DNA from: a virus | Reading direction: 5' to 3' (one strand) | DNA length: 53,933 nt | IMG/VR virus record: IMGVR_UViG_3300047325_000011 | Location: 1-53,933 of that record | In this document: in pieces, positions 12,987 to 21,122 of the stretch | Layout of the letters: every line of letters begins with the position of its first letter | How positions within the stretch are numbered: position 1 is the first letter of the stretch | The notes under the pieces: model-generated | The model's database searches: none | The model's input: only the letters and a program-made list of their open reading frames with translations | Told to the model about the DNA's origin: nothing | Made by a program: the position numbers and the translations under genes

Positions 12987-13243
12987 AAATATTCCAGACG
13001 GTCGTCTGTTTGTTGGTCGTGGCGTGGCTGGCCTTGTTGGCTTTTCTCGTACACGGACCAGAACAACAAGACACCAAGCGCTGCGCCGAGGCGCTCGTCA
13101 CCGTCGGCATCGGCGCCGAGTGCGCCTCGACCGTCGGGTGCGTGTTCACGATGACCGACCTTGAGCGGCTGCGCGACGCGCAGGCCAACAAGCAGAACTA
13201 CTGCCCCCAGCTCGGTCCTGGGCAAGAGGCGGCGAACCAATGA
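12983..13243 (+). CDS. Small exported or membrane-anchored Cys protein
   Basis: 86 residues from ATG 12983. An N-terminal segment (residues 5-23, QTVVCLLVVAWLALLAFLV) serves as a signal anchor. A short outside domain follows with four Cys (KRCAEAL, AECASTVGC, NYCPQL), consistent with disulfides in the periplasm. Coupled by ATGA on both sides. It sits next to a predicted lipoprotein; together they could be envelope-acting proteins such as spanins or superinfection-exclusion factors, but no family is recognised. Confidence 0.6.
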   Translation: MKIFQTVVCLLVVAWLALLAFLVHGPEQQDTKRCAEALVTVGIGAECASTVGCVFTMTDLERLRDAQANKQNYCPQLGPGQEAANQ

Positions 13244-13410
13244 CTGTCCGCAAGTTCCTGTGGGGAACAATCGCGGTTAGCTGGGGTCTGGCGATCCTGG
13301 AACTATTCGGCTGCGCCACGGTCGGATCTGTACCGGAGACGCACACGCAGTGCGTTGGTGGGTACGCAACGACGCCCACGGGCGACAAGTTCTACGCGGA
13401 TTGCAAGTGA
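13240..13410 (+). CDS. Small predicted lipoprotein
   Basis: 56 residues from ATG 13240. Charged start (MTVRKF), hydrophobic stretch LWGTIAVSWGLAILELFG, then Cys25 in the context LFGC-ATVG, a slightly atypical lipobox. The mature part would be only about 32 residues with two more Cys. Size and type resemble outer-membrane spanins, but it lacks their Pro-rich composition and lies far from the endolysin gene. Confidence 0.55.
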   Translation: MTVRKFLWGTIAVSWGLAILELFGCATVGSVPETHTQCVGGYATTPTGDKFYADCK

Positions 13411-13577
13411 AACCGTTCTACTGGACGCCCACGGGCGACACGGACATCAAGGACCAGCCTGAGCCTGGTGACGACCTGCCGCCCTGCGCATGGCAAGGGC
13501 ACTGCGACTGCTACCACCAAGACGGGGAGCCTTGCTGCGACTGCGGCGAGGTGCCTGGGGACTACTACGAGGAGTAA
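13407..13577 (+). CDS. Small Cys-rich protein
   Basis: 56 residues from GTG 13407 (GTGA overlap). Six Cys lie in the C-terminal half (PPCAWQGHCDCYHQDGEPCC, then DCGEVPG), a pattern for one or two metal sites. Acidic overall. No family is recognised; no signal peptide, so probably cytoplasmic zinc binding. Confidence 0.55.
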   Translation: MKPFYWTPTGDTDIKDQPEPGDDLPPCAWQGHCDCYHQDGEPCCDCGEVPGDYYEE

Positions 13578-13840
13578 TGATGGCTACTGCAAAGACGATT
13601 CACATCCCGCCGAAGCCGGTCAAGACGGAGGTGTTCATTGAGTTGCGGCTCACTGCGGACGAGGCTCAGGCCCTTGCTGACCTGTTAATGCACGTCGGCG
13701 GGTCTCCCACTGCTTCGCGCCGTGGGCTGCTCGAAAGTATTCAATCCGCCCTGTATTACGAGGGTGTTCGCGGGCGCAGCACGCTTGAGATTGACGACAT
13801 CGAGCCAGGCAAAGGCGTGTACTTCAAGGAACGCAAATGA
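13577..13840 (+). CDS. Hypothetical protein
   Basis: 87 residues from ATG 13577 (TAATG overlap; a second ATG follows directly). The core EVFIELRLTADEAQALADLL looks like a strand followed by a helix of a small alpha/beta domain. No family is recognised. ATGA overlap with the next gene. Confidence 0.6.
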   Translation: MMATAKTIHIPPKPVKTEVFIELRLTADEAQALADLLMHVGGSPTASRRGLLESIQSALYYEGVRGRSTLEIDDIEPGKGVYFKERK

Positions 13841-14064
13841 CCACCATACTCGAAAGCCTGAAGAACGACATCGTACGCCTGGAGGCCCAGGTGGGCGTCA
13901 AGACCACGCCCAAGGACGTCGGCACTGACTGGAAGGCTATCGCCATCGAGGCCACAGACATCCTGGCAGACATCGTGCCCGCCTACTACGACACCAGGGC
14001 CGGTGTGACCGAGGTTTACGAGCGCGCGAAGGATGTGATCGCCAAGGTCAAGGCTGCCCAGTAA
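13837..14064 (+). CDS. Hypothetical helical protein
   Basis: 75 residues from ATG 13837, mostly helical (MTTILESLKNDIVRLEAQVG, then TEVYERAKDVIAKVKAAQ). It lies directly upstream of TerL but shows no terminase-like motif. Function unknown. Confidence 0.65.
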   Translation: MTTILESLKNDIVRLEAQVGVKTTPKDVGTDWKAIAIEATDILADIVPAYYDTRAGVTEVYERAKDVIAKVKAAQ

Positions 14065-14094
14065 CCCGAATGAGCTACGCGACACAACAATGCA

Positions 14095-15675
14095 GTGGAA
14101 GCTGACGCCTTCCTTGAGCTGGGCCTGCGCCAAGGGTTTCGCCGTGATCAAACTCGGCGGGCAATGTCTCATCTGGATGACCACTCCGTTATGGTGCTCG
14201 CGTCTGCGGCTGGATGGGTGGACTACCGCCACGAGTTCCAGGTCGTTCCAGACGGGGACTGGGAAGTCTGGCTGGCTATGGCTGGGCGAGGAAGCGGCAA
14301 GACTCGCCTTGGCGCGGAGTGGACATTCATCAACGCAGCCCTTGACGAGCCAGGTAACCGCTCCCTGGTGGCGGCGCCGACGAAGGGAGATCTACGCAAG
14401 ACCTGCTTCCTAGGCGATTCGGGGCTGCTGAATGTCATACCGTCGCCACTCATCAGGAAGTTCAACAAGACCCCGGACCCTGAGATCACGCTCTACAACG
14501 GGGCGATTATCGGTGGCATTGCTGCGGAGAACCCTGAACGCTTCCGTGGTCCAAACTGGCATCGGGGCTGGGCAGACGAGCTGGCGGCGTGGGGAGAGAA
14601 TGGACGCTGTGACCCGGAGTATGCCTGGGACAACATGTCCTTCAGCGTGCGCCTGGGTTCGAGTCTCATCCTTGCGACGACTACTCCGCGCAATCGACCA
14701 CACGTCAAGAAAATCATCGCAGACAAGGGCACGGTCGTCACCAGCGCGACAACCCACGTCAACCTCGCCAACCTCAGCCAAAAGTTCGCGAACCGCATCC
14801 TCAAGTACGACGGCACCAAGATCGGCAGGCAGGAGATCTACGGGGAGCTGATCGACAGCGAGGAGGGCGGGATCATCAGCCGCAGCTGGCTCAAGAAGTG
14901 GCCAGCCGGGACGCAGTTCCCAGAGTTCGAGTTCATCGTCATGTCCCTGGACACTGCGTACGGTGACGAGGCCTGGGACAAGAAGAATCAAGAGACCGAC
15001 CCCTCGGCCTGCAGCGTCTGGGGATGCTTCAGGCACCCGAAGACCAAGAAGCCGGGGATCCTGCTGCTGGACTGCTGGGCAGAGTACCTGGGGCTTCCTG
15101 AGCTGGTGGAGCGCGTAGCCAAGGAGCAGGACTTCAAGTACGGGGCGCAGGCGCACCAGAGGCCCATGATACCAACGCCCCCGGTTCCTCGGTGGGTGGA
15201 CAAGAAGCGCAAGCCCGACGCCCCCGGTAAGTCCGTGGACGTGATCCTGATCGAGGAGAAGGCCAGCGGCAAGAGCCTGCGGCAGTACCTCGCGAAGTCC
15301 GACATACCGACCTACGGATACAACCCGGGGAACGCCAGCAAGCGTGACCGGACGCACCTGGTCAGCCCCATAGCCAAGGATGGTATAATCTGGGTACCCG
15401 AGTCCACTCACCGCCCAGGTAGGTTCATGTCCTGGGCTGAGCCGCTGGTAGAGCAGGTATGCAGCTACTCCGGTGAAGGCTCGGTGGTCCACGACGACTT
15501 GCTTGATACCGCCACCCAGGCATGGCGGTTCATTGACTGGAACTGGCTGCACCACATCAAAGAAGCCAAGTCCGGTCACTTCAAGGCCCCGGCCCCGGAC
15601 ATGGTGGCACGGCAGAAGCAGAAGCGCATCCAGGCCCGAACCATCCACAACCCGTACGCCGGAGACTCCCAATGA
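14095..15675 (+). CDS. Terminase large subunit (TerL)
   Basis: 526 residues. GTG 14095 is the first possible start after an in-frame TGA at 14071; ATG 14164 is an alternative. ATPase motifs: Walker A AGRGSGKT (63-70), Walker B GWADELAAW with D161/E162, and coupling motif ATTTPR (194-199). RNase H-like nuclease motifs: D286 in MSLDTAYGDE, E387-E388 in LIEEKASG, and D467/D468 in VVHDDLLDTATQAW. It pumps DNA into the prohead through the portal and cuts the concatemer. Length is typical. A tiny ORF (14070-14105) overlaps its start. Confidence 0.95.
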   Translation: MEADAFLELGLRQGFRRDQTRRAMSHLDDHSVMVLASAAGWVDYRHEFQVVPDGDWEVWLAMAGRGSGKTRLGAEWTFINAALDEPGNRSLVAAPTKGDLRKTCFLGDSGLLNVIPSPLIRKFNKTPDPEITLYNGAIIGGIAAENPERFRGPNWHRGWADELAAWGENGRCDPEYAWDNMSFSVRLGSSLILATTTPRNRPHVKKIIADKGTVVTSATTHVNLANLSQKFANRILKYDGTKIGRQEIYGELIDSEEGGIISRSWLKKWPAGTQFPEFEFIVMSLDTAYGDEAWDKKNQETDPSACSVWGCFRHPKTKKPGILLLDCWAEYLGLPELVERVAKEQDFKYGAQAHQRPMIPTPPVPRWVDKKRKPDAPGKSVDVILIEEKASGKSLRQYLAKSDIPTYGYNPGNASKRDRTHLVSPIAKDGIIWVPESTHRPGRFMSWAEPLVEQVCSYSGEGSVVHDDLLDTATQAWRFIDWNWLHHIKEAKSGHFKAPAPDMVARQKQKRIQARTIHNPYAGDSQ

Positions 15676-15998
15676 AGTACCTCGCAGTCCTTTGCATACT
15701 GATCGGCATCTATGGCGGGACGCTGCTGGGACGCTGGGAGGAGCGCAAGGAAGAGGCAGCCGCCGTGCCGCAGGTGATCAGCTCCCTGTCGGTCTTTGGG
15801 TGCAGCGCGTACGAGGGGACGGTATTCATCCTCAAGGACGGCAGCCAAGTGGCCTTCGACCCGACCGAGAAGTCGGTCTCGGAATTGGCCCCAGCCATCG
15901 AGGCCCTGGCCGAGAAGGACCACGCCGGGGTGATCCACACACCATGCGCAGCCGACGACCCGGATGTGCCTCACCAGAACAAAACCGCGAGCTTATAA
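15672..15998 (+). CDS. Small membrane-anchored protein between TerL and portal
   Basis: 108 residues from ATG 15672 (ATGA overlap). Residues 3-20 (YLAVLCILIGIYGGTLLG) form an N-terminal membrane anchor, followed by charged sequence (RWEERKEEAAAVPQ) and a mixed domain with two Cys. A membrane protein at this spot in the packaging block is unusual. No family is recognised; it may be a late-inserted accessory gene. Confidence 0.65.
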   Translation: MKYLAVLCILIGIYGGTLLGRWEERKEEAAAVPQVISSLSVFGCSAYEGTVFILKDGSQVAFDPTEKSVSELAPAIEALAEKDHAGVIHTPCAADDPDVPHQNKTASL

Positions 15999-18677
15999 GT
16001 GCCGACTGAATCACAAATTCTTCAAAGCCTTGACGTCGATGATCCCGAAGAGGATCCGCGTACTGACGTAGCCACGGACGCAATTGAAGAGGAAGAGGGC
16101 AAGCTCCCGGATGACCACCAGACCGAGGAGCTGGATGACGGAGGCGCGGTCATACGGTTCCACGACGAGAAGGAGGTCCAGAAGGCAAAGGATTTCTACG
16201 TCAACCTGGCGGAAGATCTCCCGGAAGACGTCCTCAACTCAATTGCTGTGGAGCTGATGGACCTGTACGACCAGGACGTTGAGGACCGCGCCCTAAGGGA
16301 TAAGCAGCAGGACATGGCCCTGGAGCAGACCGGATTTACCGGCAAGGCGTCCAAGGGGGCTGAGTTCGACGGTGCATCCAGCGCGACCTACCCGCTCATC
16401 GCCGAGGTGGCGATTGACTTCAGCGCGAGAGCGATCAAGGAGCTGTGGCCAGCCGGTGGACCCGCCAAGAGCGAGATCATCGGCACGCCTGACGACCGGA
16501 AGGAGGCCAAGGCCGACCGGAAGGTCAAGTTCCTGAACTGGCAGCTCCGCAAGCAGATGCCGAACACGCGGAACGAGCTGGAGAAGATCCTGACCCAGGT
16601 GCCGATGGGTGGTGTGCAGTACTCTAAGCTGTACTGGGACACCAACAAGCGTAAGCCGGTACATGAGCCGGTATGGGTGGACGAGATCGTCCTCCCTGAG
16701 AGCGCCACCAGCTTCTACGGCAGCCCGCGTAAGGCACACCGGCAGAAGGTTGACCAGTACCTGTACGACTACCGGGTACGGAACGGTGTCTACCGCGACC
16801 TGACTACCACCAAGATCGTCACAGCCCCGGACCAGACCAAGAGCGAGCAAACGAGTGCCAAGATCGAGGGCAAGCAACAGAACGCGCAGAACATGGACGG
16901 CGTCAGGCTGATAGTTGAGTTCGACGTACAGCTGACCCTGCCAGACGAGAAGCGCGGCATTACGGATCCCCAGGACACCGACCTGGGTCCAGCGCCGTAC
17001 CTGGTATCCATCGACGCAGAGACCCAGAAAGTCCTGTCGGTGTACCGCAACTGGGACGAGAACGACGAGCATGAAGAGAGTCTGGTCCATATCATTGAGT
17101 GGCCATTCCTGCCTTGGCGCGGGGCTATGGCCATTGGAGTTCCTCAAGTACTTGGTGGCCTTGCCATCGCCACCACCGGATCACTACGGTCACTGCTCGA
17201 TAGCGCTCTCATCAACAACTTCCCTGGTGGAATGCGCCTCAAGTCCGGTCCAATGGGTGGGCAGTCTGTCAATGTCCAGGGAGAGCAGACCAACGAGGTA
17301 GAGGGCGGCATCATGGCGGACGACATCCGCAAGGTGTTCATGCCCGTCCCGCTGAACCCCACCAGCCAGGTGCTGATGAGCCTGCTGGAGTTCCTGGTAC
17401 AGGCCGGGAAGGACGTCGTCAAGACCACCCTGGACGAAGCCAACGACAACACCAACGTCCCGGTGGGGACGATCATGGCCCGGATCGAGCAGCAGATGGT
17501 GGTCTTCTCCGCGATCCACAGCCGACTGCATGATGCGATGGGCAAGTTCCTGATGGTTCTGCACCGTCTGGACGCGACCTACCTGGAGGACGAGGATGTA
17601 CTCGCAGCAACCGGCGAGCAGATGTGCTTCAAGGCGGACTTTGACGCTCCTGATGACGTGGTTCCTGTCTCAGACCCAGAGATCTTCTGCGAGCTGCAGC
17701 GCGTCGAGCAAGCAAACGCACTCATACAGCGCGCCACAGCCAGGCCCGACATCTACGACGTCAGGAAGGTCGAGGAACGCTACCTGAAGGTGATGAAGAT
17801 CCCCAACGGGGAGCAGTACCTGCAGGACAAGCCAGAGCCGAAGCCCATGAACGCCGTGAACGAGAACGTCGCCTGCGCCCTCGGGCGTCCGGTCGTTGCG
17901 TTCCCTGACCAGGACCACCTGGCGCACATCCAGACGCACCTGAACTTCATCCAGGATCCGATGTTTGGCCAGAACCCGATCATGGCGCCACAGGCCATAG
18001 GCGGGCTGCTGAACAACATCAAGGAGCACATGCTGTTCTGGTACGCCAACGAGCTGGCCAAGATGGCTGAGACGGCTTACGGCAAGGGCGCGGAAGGCTT
18101 CGCGGAGCTGATGACGATCAAGGACAGCACCGTCACGTCCGCACTCGACGGGCTGCTGGCGGCTGCAAGCAACAACATCCACCAGCACACGCCCCAGATC
18201 TTTGGGAAGCTCCCGACGATCATCCAGCAGGCGCAGCAGACGCTGCAGAAGTTCAGCCCGCCGCAGCCGATGGATCCCAGCGTCGTCGCCTCCCAGAAGG
18301 TCCAGGCCGACACCCAGATCGCGAACCAGAAGCTGCAGCTGGAGCAGCAGGAGCTGGCCCAGGAGGCGGCGCTGCACCAGGGCGACAACCAGCAAAAGAA
18401 CGCCCAGTTCGCGGCACAGCTGCAGACGGACGCCAAGACAGACGAGGTCGATCAGCAAACGAAGGGTGCCATCGCTCTCGCCAACAACGAGACCACACGC
18501 GCAGTGGCTCAGGGAACCAACCAGACCAAGGTCCAGGTCACCAACATGGACAACGAAACCGCGCTCCAGATCGTCGGAGCGAAGCTGCAGGAGGCCGCGC
18601 AGGCTCCCCAGGCCCACCCAGGGATCAACGTCACCGACGGCAAGGGTGTCGGCGAGGGTGGCGTGCCGAAGGCTTGA
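15999..18677 (+). CDS. Portal protein (head-tail connector)
   Basis: 892 residues from GTG 15999, directly after the preceding TAA. An acidic N-terminus precedes GASSATYPLIAEVAIDFSAR (around residues 125-144), a hallmark of large podovirus-type portal proteins. Further on, IMARIEQQMVVFSAIHSRLH lies in the helical stem region. From about residue 740 the protein is Gln/Ala-rich and coiled-coil-like (QKLQLEQQELAQEAALHQ), comparable to the P22 barrel extension. It forms the dodecameric DNA channel at one capsid vertex and docks TerL, then the adaptor. Confidence 0.9.
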   Translation: MPTESQILQSLDVDDPEEDPRTDVATDAIEEEEGKLPDDHQTEELDDGGAVIRFHDEKEVQKAKDFYVNLAEDLPEDVLNSIAVELMDLYDQDVEDRALRDKQQDMALEQTGFTGKASKGAEFDGASSATYPLIAEVAIDFSARAIKELWPAGGPAKSEIIGTPDDRKEAKADRKVKFLNWQLRKQMPNTRNELEKILTQVPMGGVQYSKLYWDTNKRKPVHEPVWVDEIVLPESATSFYGSPRKAHRQKVDQYLYDYRVRNGVYRDLTTTKIVTAPDQTKSEQTSAKIEGKQQNAQNMDGVRLIVEFDVQLTLPDEKRGITDPQDTDLGPAPYLVSIDAETQKVLSVYRNWDENDEHEESLVHIIEWPFLPWRGAMAIGVPQVLGGLAIATTGSLRSLLDSALINNFPGGMRLKSGPMGGQSVNVQGEQTNEVEGGIMADDIRKVFMPVPLNPTSQVLMSLLEFLVQAGKDVVKTTLDEANDNTNVPVGTIMARIEQQMVVFSAIHSRLHDAMGKFLMVLHRLDATYLEDEDVLAATGEQMCFKADFDAPDDVVPVSDPEIFCELQRVEQANALIQRATARPDIYDVRKVEERYLKVMKIPNGEQYLQDKPEPKPMNAVNENVACALGRPVVAFPDQDHLAHIQTHLNFIQDPMFGQNPIMAPQAIGGLLNNIKEHMLFWYANELAKMAETAYGKGAEGFAELMTIKDSTVTSALDGLLAAASNNIHQHTPQIFGKLPTIIQQAQQTLQKFSPPQPMDPSVVASQKVQADTQIANQKLQLEQQELAQEAALHQGDNQQKNAQFAAQLQTDAKTDEVDQQTKGAIALANNETTRAVAQGTNQTKVQVTNMDNETALQIVGAKLQEAAQAPQAHPGINVTDGKGVGEGGVPKA

Positions 18678-18683
18678 CGCGGG

Positions 18684-18692
18684 TGTTACAAT
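18684..18692 (+). promoter_or_regulatory. Possible extended -10 promoter
   Basis: TGT-TACAAT (18684-18692) just after the portal gene, with the TGn extension. No proper -35 is seen at the correct distance. It could boost expression of the head genes. Confidence 0.35.
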
Positions 18693-18727
18693 AGTGCATC
18701 TACCAACAACTGTCTCACGGGAAACTC

Positions 18728-18904
18728 ATGGGCATCTCTGACAAAGAAAACAACACCAAGGGCGAGAAGAAGAACACCACCGACAGCAAGCTCATTGGCC
18801 CGCGCCAGGAGTACCGTCGGACGGGCGTCGCGCCGGATGACTCGGACGCGATGACTCACGACAAATCGGGAGAAGGCAAGCCCACGACCCCCTACAGGTG
18901 GTAA
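18728..18904 (+). CDS. Small hydrophilic protein
   Basis: 58 residues from ATG 18728. It is Lys/Asp/Thr-rich and probably disordered: MGISDKENNTKGEKKNTTD. Small proteins like this often follow the portal gene in podoviruses, with no known role. An ACTC spacer but no strong ribosome binding site precedes it. Confidence 0.55.
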   Translation: MGISDKENNTKGEKKNTTDSKLIGPRQEYRRTGVAPDDSDAMTHDKSGEGKPTTPYRW

Positions 18905-18909
18905 AAGCG

Positions 18910-19224
18910 ATGAGCAACCCGAAACAATTCAGCTGGGTCATCCCGACCACCAACACCGACGGGACGCCGATTGCGGCGGGCGAGATCACCGGCTTCGTCA
19001 TCGGCATCCGCCCATCGGCGGGTGTTGCAGGGACGTACACGCAGACGGTTACGGTCCCCAGCCCGACGGCTACGACTTACCCGGTGTCGAGCGTCACGCT
19101 CGCCGCTGGCAGCTACGCAGCCGCCGTGCAAGTGATCGGCCCGAACGACTCCGCATGGTCAGCGGAGTCCACGTTCACGATCACGGAGACGCCGAACGCA
19201 CCGACGGGTTTTACGGTCGCCTGA
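18910..19224 (+). CDS. Fibronectin type III-like domain protein
   Basis: 104 residues from ATG 18910. One beta-sandwich-type domain: FSWVIPTTNTDGTPI, GEITGFVIGIRP, then SVTLAAGSYAAAVQVIG and a terminal STFTITETPNAPTGFTV, the pattern of Fn3/Ig-like domains. Such proteins decorate capsids or fibres and bind host surfaces or carbohydrates. The gene position fits a virion decoration protein. Confidence is moderate because Fn3 identity is weak at this length. Confidence 0.6.
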   Translation: MSNPKQFSWVIPTTNTDGTPIAAGEITGFVIGIRPSAGVAGTYTQTVTVPSPTATTYPVSSVTLAAGSYAAAVQVIGPNDSAWSAESTFTITETPNAPTGFTVA

Positions 19225-19267
19225 TAGCCTGGCTCAAGAGGCTCTTGGGCGTCATCGAGGGGTGGCT

Positions 19268-19483
19268 ATGAACGTAGACAGCCAGAAGGTGTCTCAGGTG
19301 CTTGCTCGGAAGATCCAGCAAGCAACTATCGAGGGCGCATCCCACAGCATCGTAGGTAACGACCAGTCCGTTGCGTACGAGGCCGGTAGGCGATTCGGGT
19401 ACGTGCAAGGGATGCAGTTCGCGCAGAAGGTCATCGAGACCGAGTTCAGCCGCAAGGAACTGGAAGACGACGACACGTTATAG
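19268..19483 (+). CDS. Small hypothetical protein
   Basis: 71 residues from ATG 19268, with GAGGGG upstream. Helical and charged: MNVDSQKVSQVLARKIQQA. Ends DDDTL. No family is recognised. Followed directly by a very strong hairpin. Confidence 0.6.
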   Translation: MNVDSQKVSQVLARKIQQATIEGASHSIVGNDQSVAYEAGRRFGYVQGMQFAQKVIETEFSRKELEDDDTL

Positions 19484-19487
19484 GTTG

Positions 19488-19526
19488 TTTAGGCAGTTTA
19501 TCCCCTTAGGGAATAAACTGCCTAAA
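19488..19526. terminator. Strong hairpin, probable terminator or processing site
   Basis: TTTAGGCAGTTTAT (19488-19501) and ATAAACTGCCTAAA (19513-19526) form a perfect 14-base inverted repeat with an inner CCC/GGG, giving a stem of about 17 pairs. No long T-run follows, so it could be a bidirectional terminator, an RNA-processing site or a recombination or regulatory site. Confidence 0.6.
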
Positions 19527-19573
19527 GGGTAATACTCTGAATGTATGCCGCGTATGGCATACGCATACAGCAT

Positions 19574-19723
19574 ATGAACAAACACGATCTGCTACTTGGT
19601 AGGCTTACTCGCGAAGAGCTGAAGGCGCTGCACGCGCTCGTAGTCAAGGCACGCCGAGAGGCTGGCAGGTACAGCATTGGTACCCGCGCAGCAAAATCAG
19701 AAACGCCTCAAGCCACGGCATAA
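19574..19723 (+). CDS. Small hypothetical protein
   Basis: 49 residues from ATG 19574 (60 residues if ATG 19541 is used; neither has a clear ribosome binding site). MNKHDLLLGRLTREELKALH is helical and basic. The leader contains palindromes (GTATGCC/GGCATAC), so translation may be structure-controlled. The real start is uncertain. Confidence 0.4.
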   Translation: MNKHDLLLGRLTREELKALHALVVKARREAGRYSIGTRAAKSETPQATA

Positions 19724-19746
19724 TTTCAGCACATCAAAGGAAAGAT

Positions 19747-20220
19747 ATGGCAGCCATTTCAGCTCTCAAGGTCAAGCGCATTCTCTCTCAGACGCTCGAA
19801 GAGGCTTTCCCGGATGTCGATCCGCAGACGATCCCATTCGGCAGCCAGGTGCTGGTGCAGATCAAATCTGCTGCCACCCGAACCGAGTCCGGCTTGCATC
19901 TGACGGGTGACACGGTGGAGACCGAGGCCGACAACACGCGCGTCGCGAAGGTCATCGCGCTCGGGCCGGGTGCCTTCAGGAACCGTGAGACGCTGCAGGT
20001 CTGGCCTGAGGGTGAGTGGGTCAAGCCGGGTGACTACGTCCGCATCCCGCTCTATGGCGGGGACCGTTGGCGGGTGCTGATGGGCGAGCGTACCTGGAAG
20101 GACATCAACGGTGACTTGAAGAGCGAGAAGATCTTCAGCCAGTTCGCCCTGATCGAGGACTTGAACCTCAAGGGCAAGATCACAGGCGACCCGCTCGCGC
20201 AGCTGGCCTGGATCGGGTAA
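19747..20220 (+). CDS. GroES-like co-chaperonin
   Basis: 157 residues from ATG 19747 with AAAGGAAAG upstream. Residues 28-118 follow the Cpn10 barrel: PFGSQVLVQIKSAATRTESG, with the mobile-loop region around 44-60, RVAKVIALGPGAF, WVKPGDYVRIPLYGG, then an IFSQFALIED ending. It is longer than bacterial GroES (about 95) through an N-terminal extension and a C-terminal tail. Phage versions such as T4 gp31 pair with host GroEL to fold the capsid protein; the capsid gene is 4 kb downstream. Confidence 0.8.
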   Translation: MAAISALKVKRILSQTLEEAFPDVDPQTIPFGSQVLVQIKSAATRTESGLHLTGDTVETEADNTRVAKVIALGPGAFRNRETLQVWPEGEWVKPGDYVRIPLYGGDRWRVLMGERTWKDINGDLKSEKIFSQFALIEDLNLKGKITGDPLAQLAWIG

Positions 20221-20301
20221 CAGTTTCTGGGTCTCAGCAGACCGTGCCCAGGCCGGGACTGCCTGTTGAATCACCCACCATTTTCTAGGAGTATCGTGTA
20301 A

Positions 20302-20586
20302 ATGTGCGTCGTATCGTACGTCGGTGACATTGGTCGCCAAATGTGGCCTGACCCGCCGCCGAACCCATTCCATCCCTACGCCAACCAGTTCCAGGTCCAG
20401 CTGATACCAGCGCAGTACAACGGTCCAACGAAGGAGCAGTTCGAGGAGTTCCTGAAGCTGCTGCGGGCCGCGAAGAGCTTCGACACGCTCGTCGGCCTCA
20501 AGGACTGCGAGTCTTCCGAGAAAATCGAATGGATCAAGGCCATTGCCCTGTACCTGGGCGTTGACGTGAAGGACATCGTGTCGTGA
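20302..20586 (+). CDS. Hypothetical protein
   Basis: 94 residues from ATG 20302 with AGGAG upstream. A Pro-rich first part (WPDPPPNPFHPYANQF) is followed by a helical segment (EEFLKLLRAAKSFDTLVGL). The family is common in phage head regions but has no known role. The 80-base gap before it holds a GGTCT/AGACC hairpin. GTGA overlap with the next gene. Confidence 0.65.
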   Translation: MCVVSYVGDIGRQMWPDPPPNPFHPYANQFQVQLIPAQYNGPTKEQFEEFLKLLRAAKSFDTLVGLKDCESSEKIEWIKAIALYLGVDVKDIVS

Positions 20587-20750
20587 CCGAAGACAAGCCG
20601 AATCGCACCGCCAGCAAGTGGGGCGACAAGTCCCGCGAAGCCAAACGCCGCGACCTGGACGACGCATCCGCGCACAAGGCAGGGTACCCCAGCAACCTCC
20701 GCGAGGAGAGCGGATGGCACAAGGGCGCAAGGGTGACGAAGCGTGCTTAG
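20583..20750 (+). CDS. Small charged protein
   Basis: 55 residues from GTG 20583 (GTGA overlap). Very basic/acidic and hydrophilic (TASKWGDKSREAKRRDLDD), probably disordered or nucleic-acid binding. No family is recognised. Confidence 0.5.
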   Translation: MTEDKPNRTASKWGDKSREAKRRDLDDASAHKAGYPSNLREESGWHKGARVTKRA

Positions 20751-20808
20751 GCTATACTACTGTCCTAATCCTCAGTTCTACGTATTCACCAAATCAGGGG
20801 TAAAACTC

Positions 20809-20964
20809 ATGGCAGATCCAGTAACCGCAGTGAAGACCGACGTCGCGAAGGCCACGTCGTTCGTTGAAAAGCAAGCCGCCTGGGTGGTTGCGAACCCGAA
20901 GAAGGCCCTGCTCGCATCCGTCGCCTACACCGTCGCCGTGGCGATTGTGGCGCACGTCCTGTAG
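20809..20964 (+). CDS. Small C-terminally anchored membrane protein
   Basis: 51 residues from ATG 20809. The charged N-terminal half is followed by residues 30-51 (PKKALLASVAYTVAVAIVAH), a single membrane helix at the C-terminus. The ORF is open further upstream but this start is in the expected place. The role is unknown; the layout differs from the holin candidate at 32207. Confidence 0.5.
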   Translation: MADPVTAVKTDVAKATSFVEKQAAWVVANPKKALLASVAYTVAVAIVAHVL

Positions 20965-21018
20965 TACAATAGGGATGTCTGGCGAAAGACCGAAGTACGG
21001 TGTCTAGTAGCCCTCGCA

Positions 21019-21085
21019 GATCACGGTTCGTCTAGTCAAGGATTCCCCCGGGGGAGACGTGGCGCTGAAAACCCACACCGTGATC
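21019..21085 (+). pseudogene. tRNA-like relic without an anticodon loop
   Basis: Acceptor-like stem TCACGGT (21021-21027) / ACCGTGA (21077-21083), extended to 8 pairs by GATCACGG/CCGTGATC. A D-arm like that of tRNA-Glu (TCGTCTAG...AGGA) and a T-arm stem GTGG/CCAC (21059-21062/21073-21076) are present. Where a 17-base anticodon arm belongs there is only the 12-base palindrome TCCCCCGGGGGA (21044-21055). No CCA follows. It is either a decayed tRNA or a tRNA-like RNA with another job. Confidence 0.4.
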
Positions 21086-21122
21086 GCACTTTGATTGCCG
21101 CTCCACGCGGGCGGCTCCATTT

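Noticed and set aside
14410-15672. 420-codon minus-strand ORF opposite TerL
   Set aside because: It lies fully inside the TerL gene, which carries all catalytic motifs; the antisense frame is Leu/Val/Arg-biased without any motif.
19500-19535. Resemblance of TAGGGAATAA...AGGGTAAT to an I-SceI-type site
   Set aside because: The match is broken by inserted bases and the hairpin symmetry explains the sequence better.
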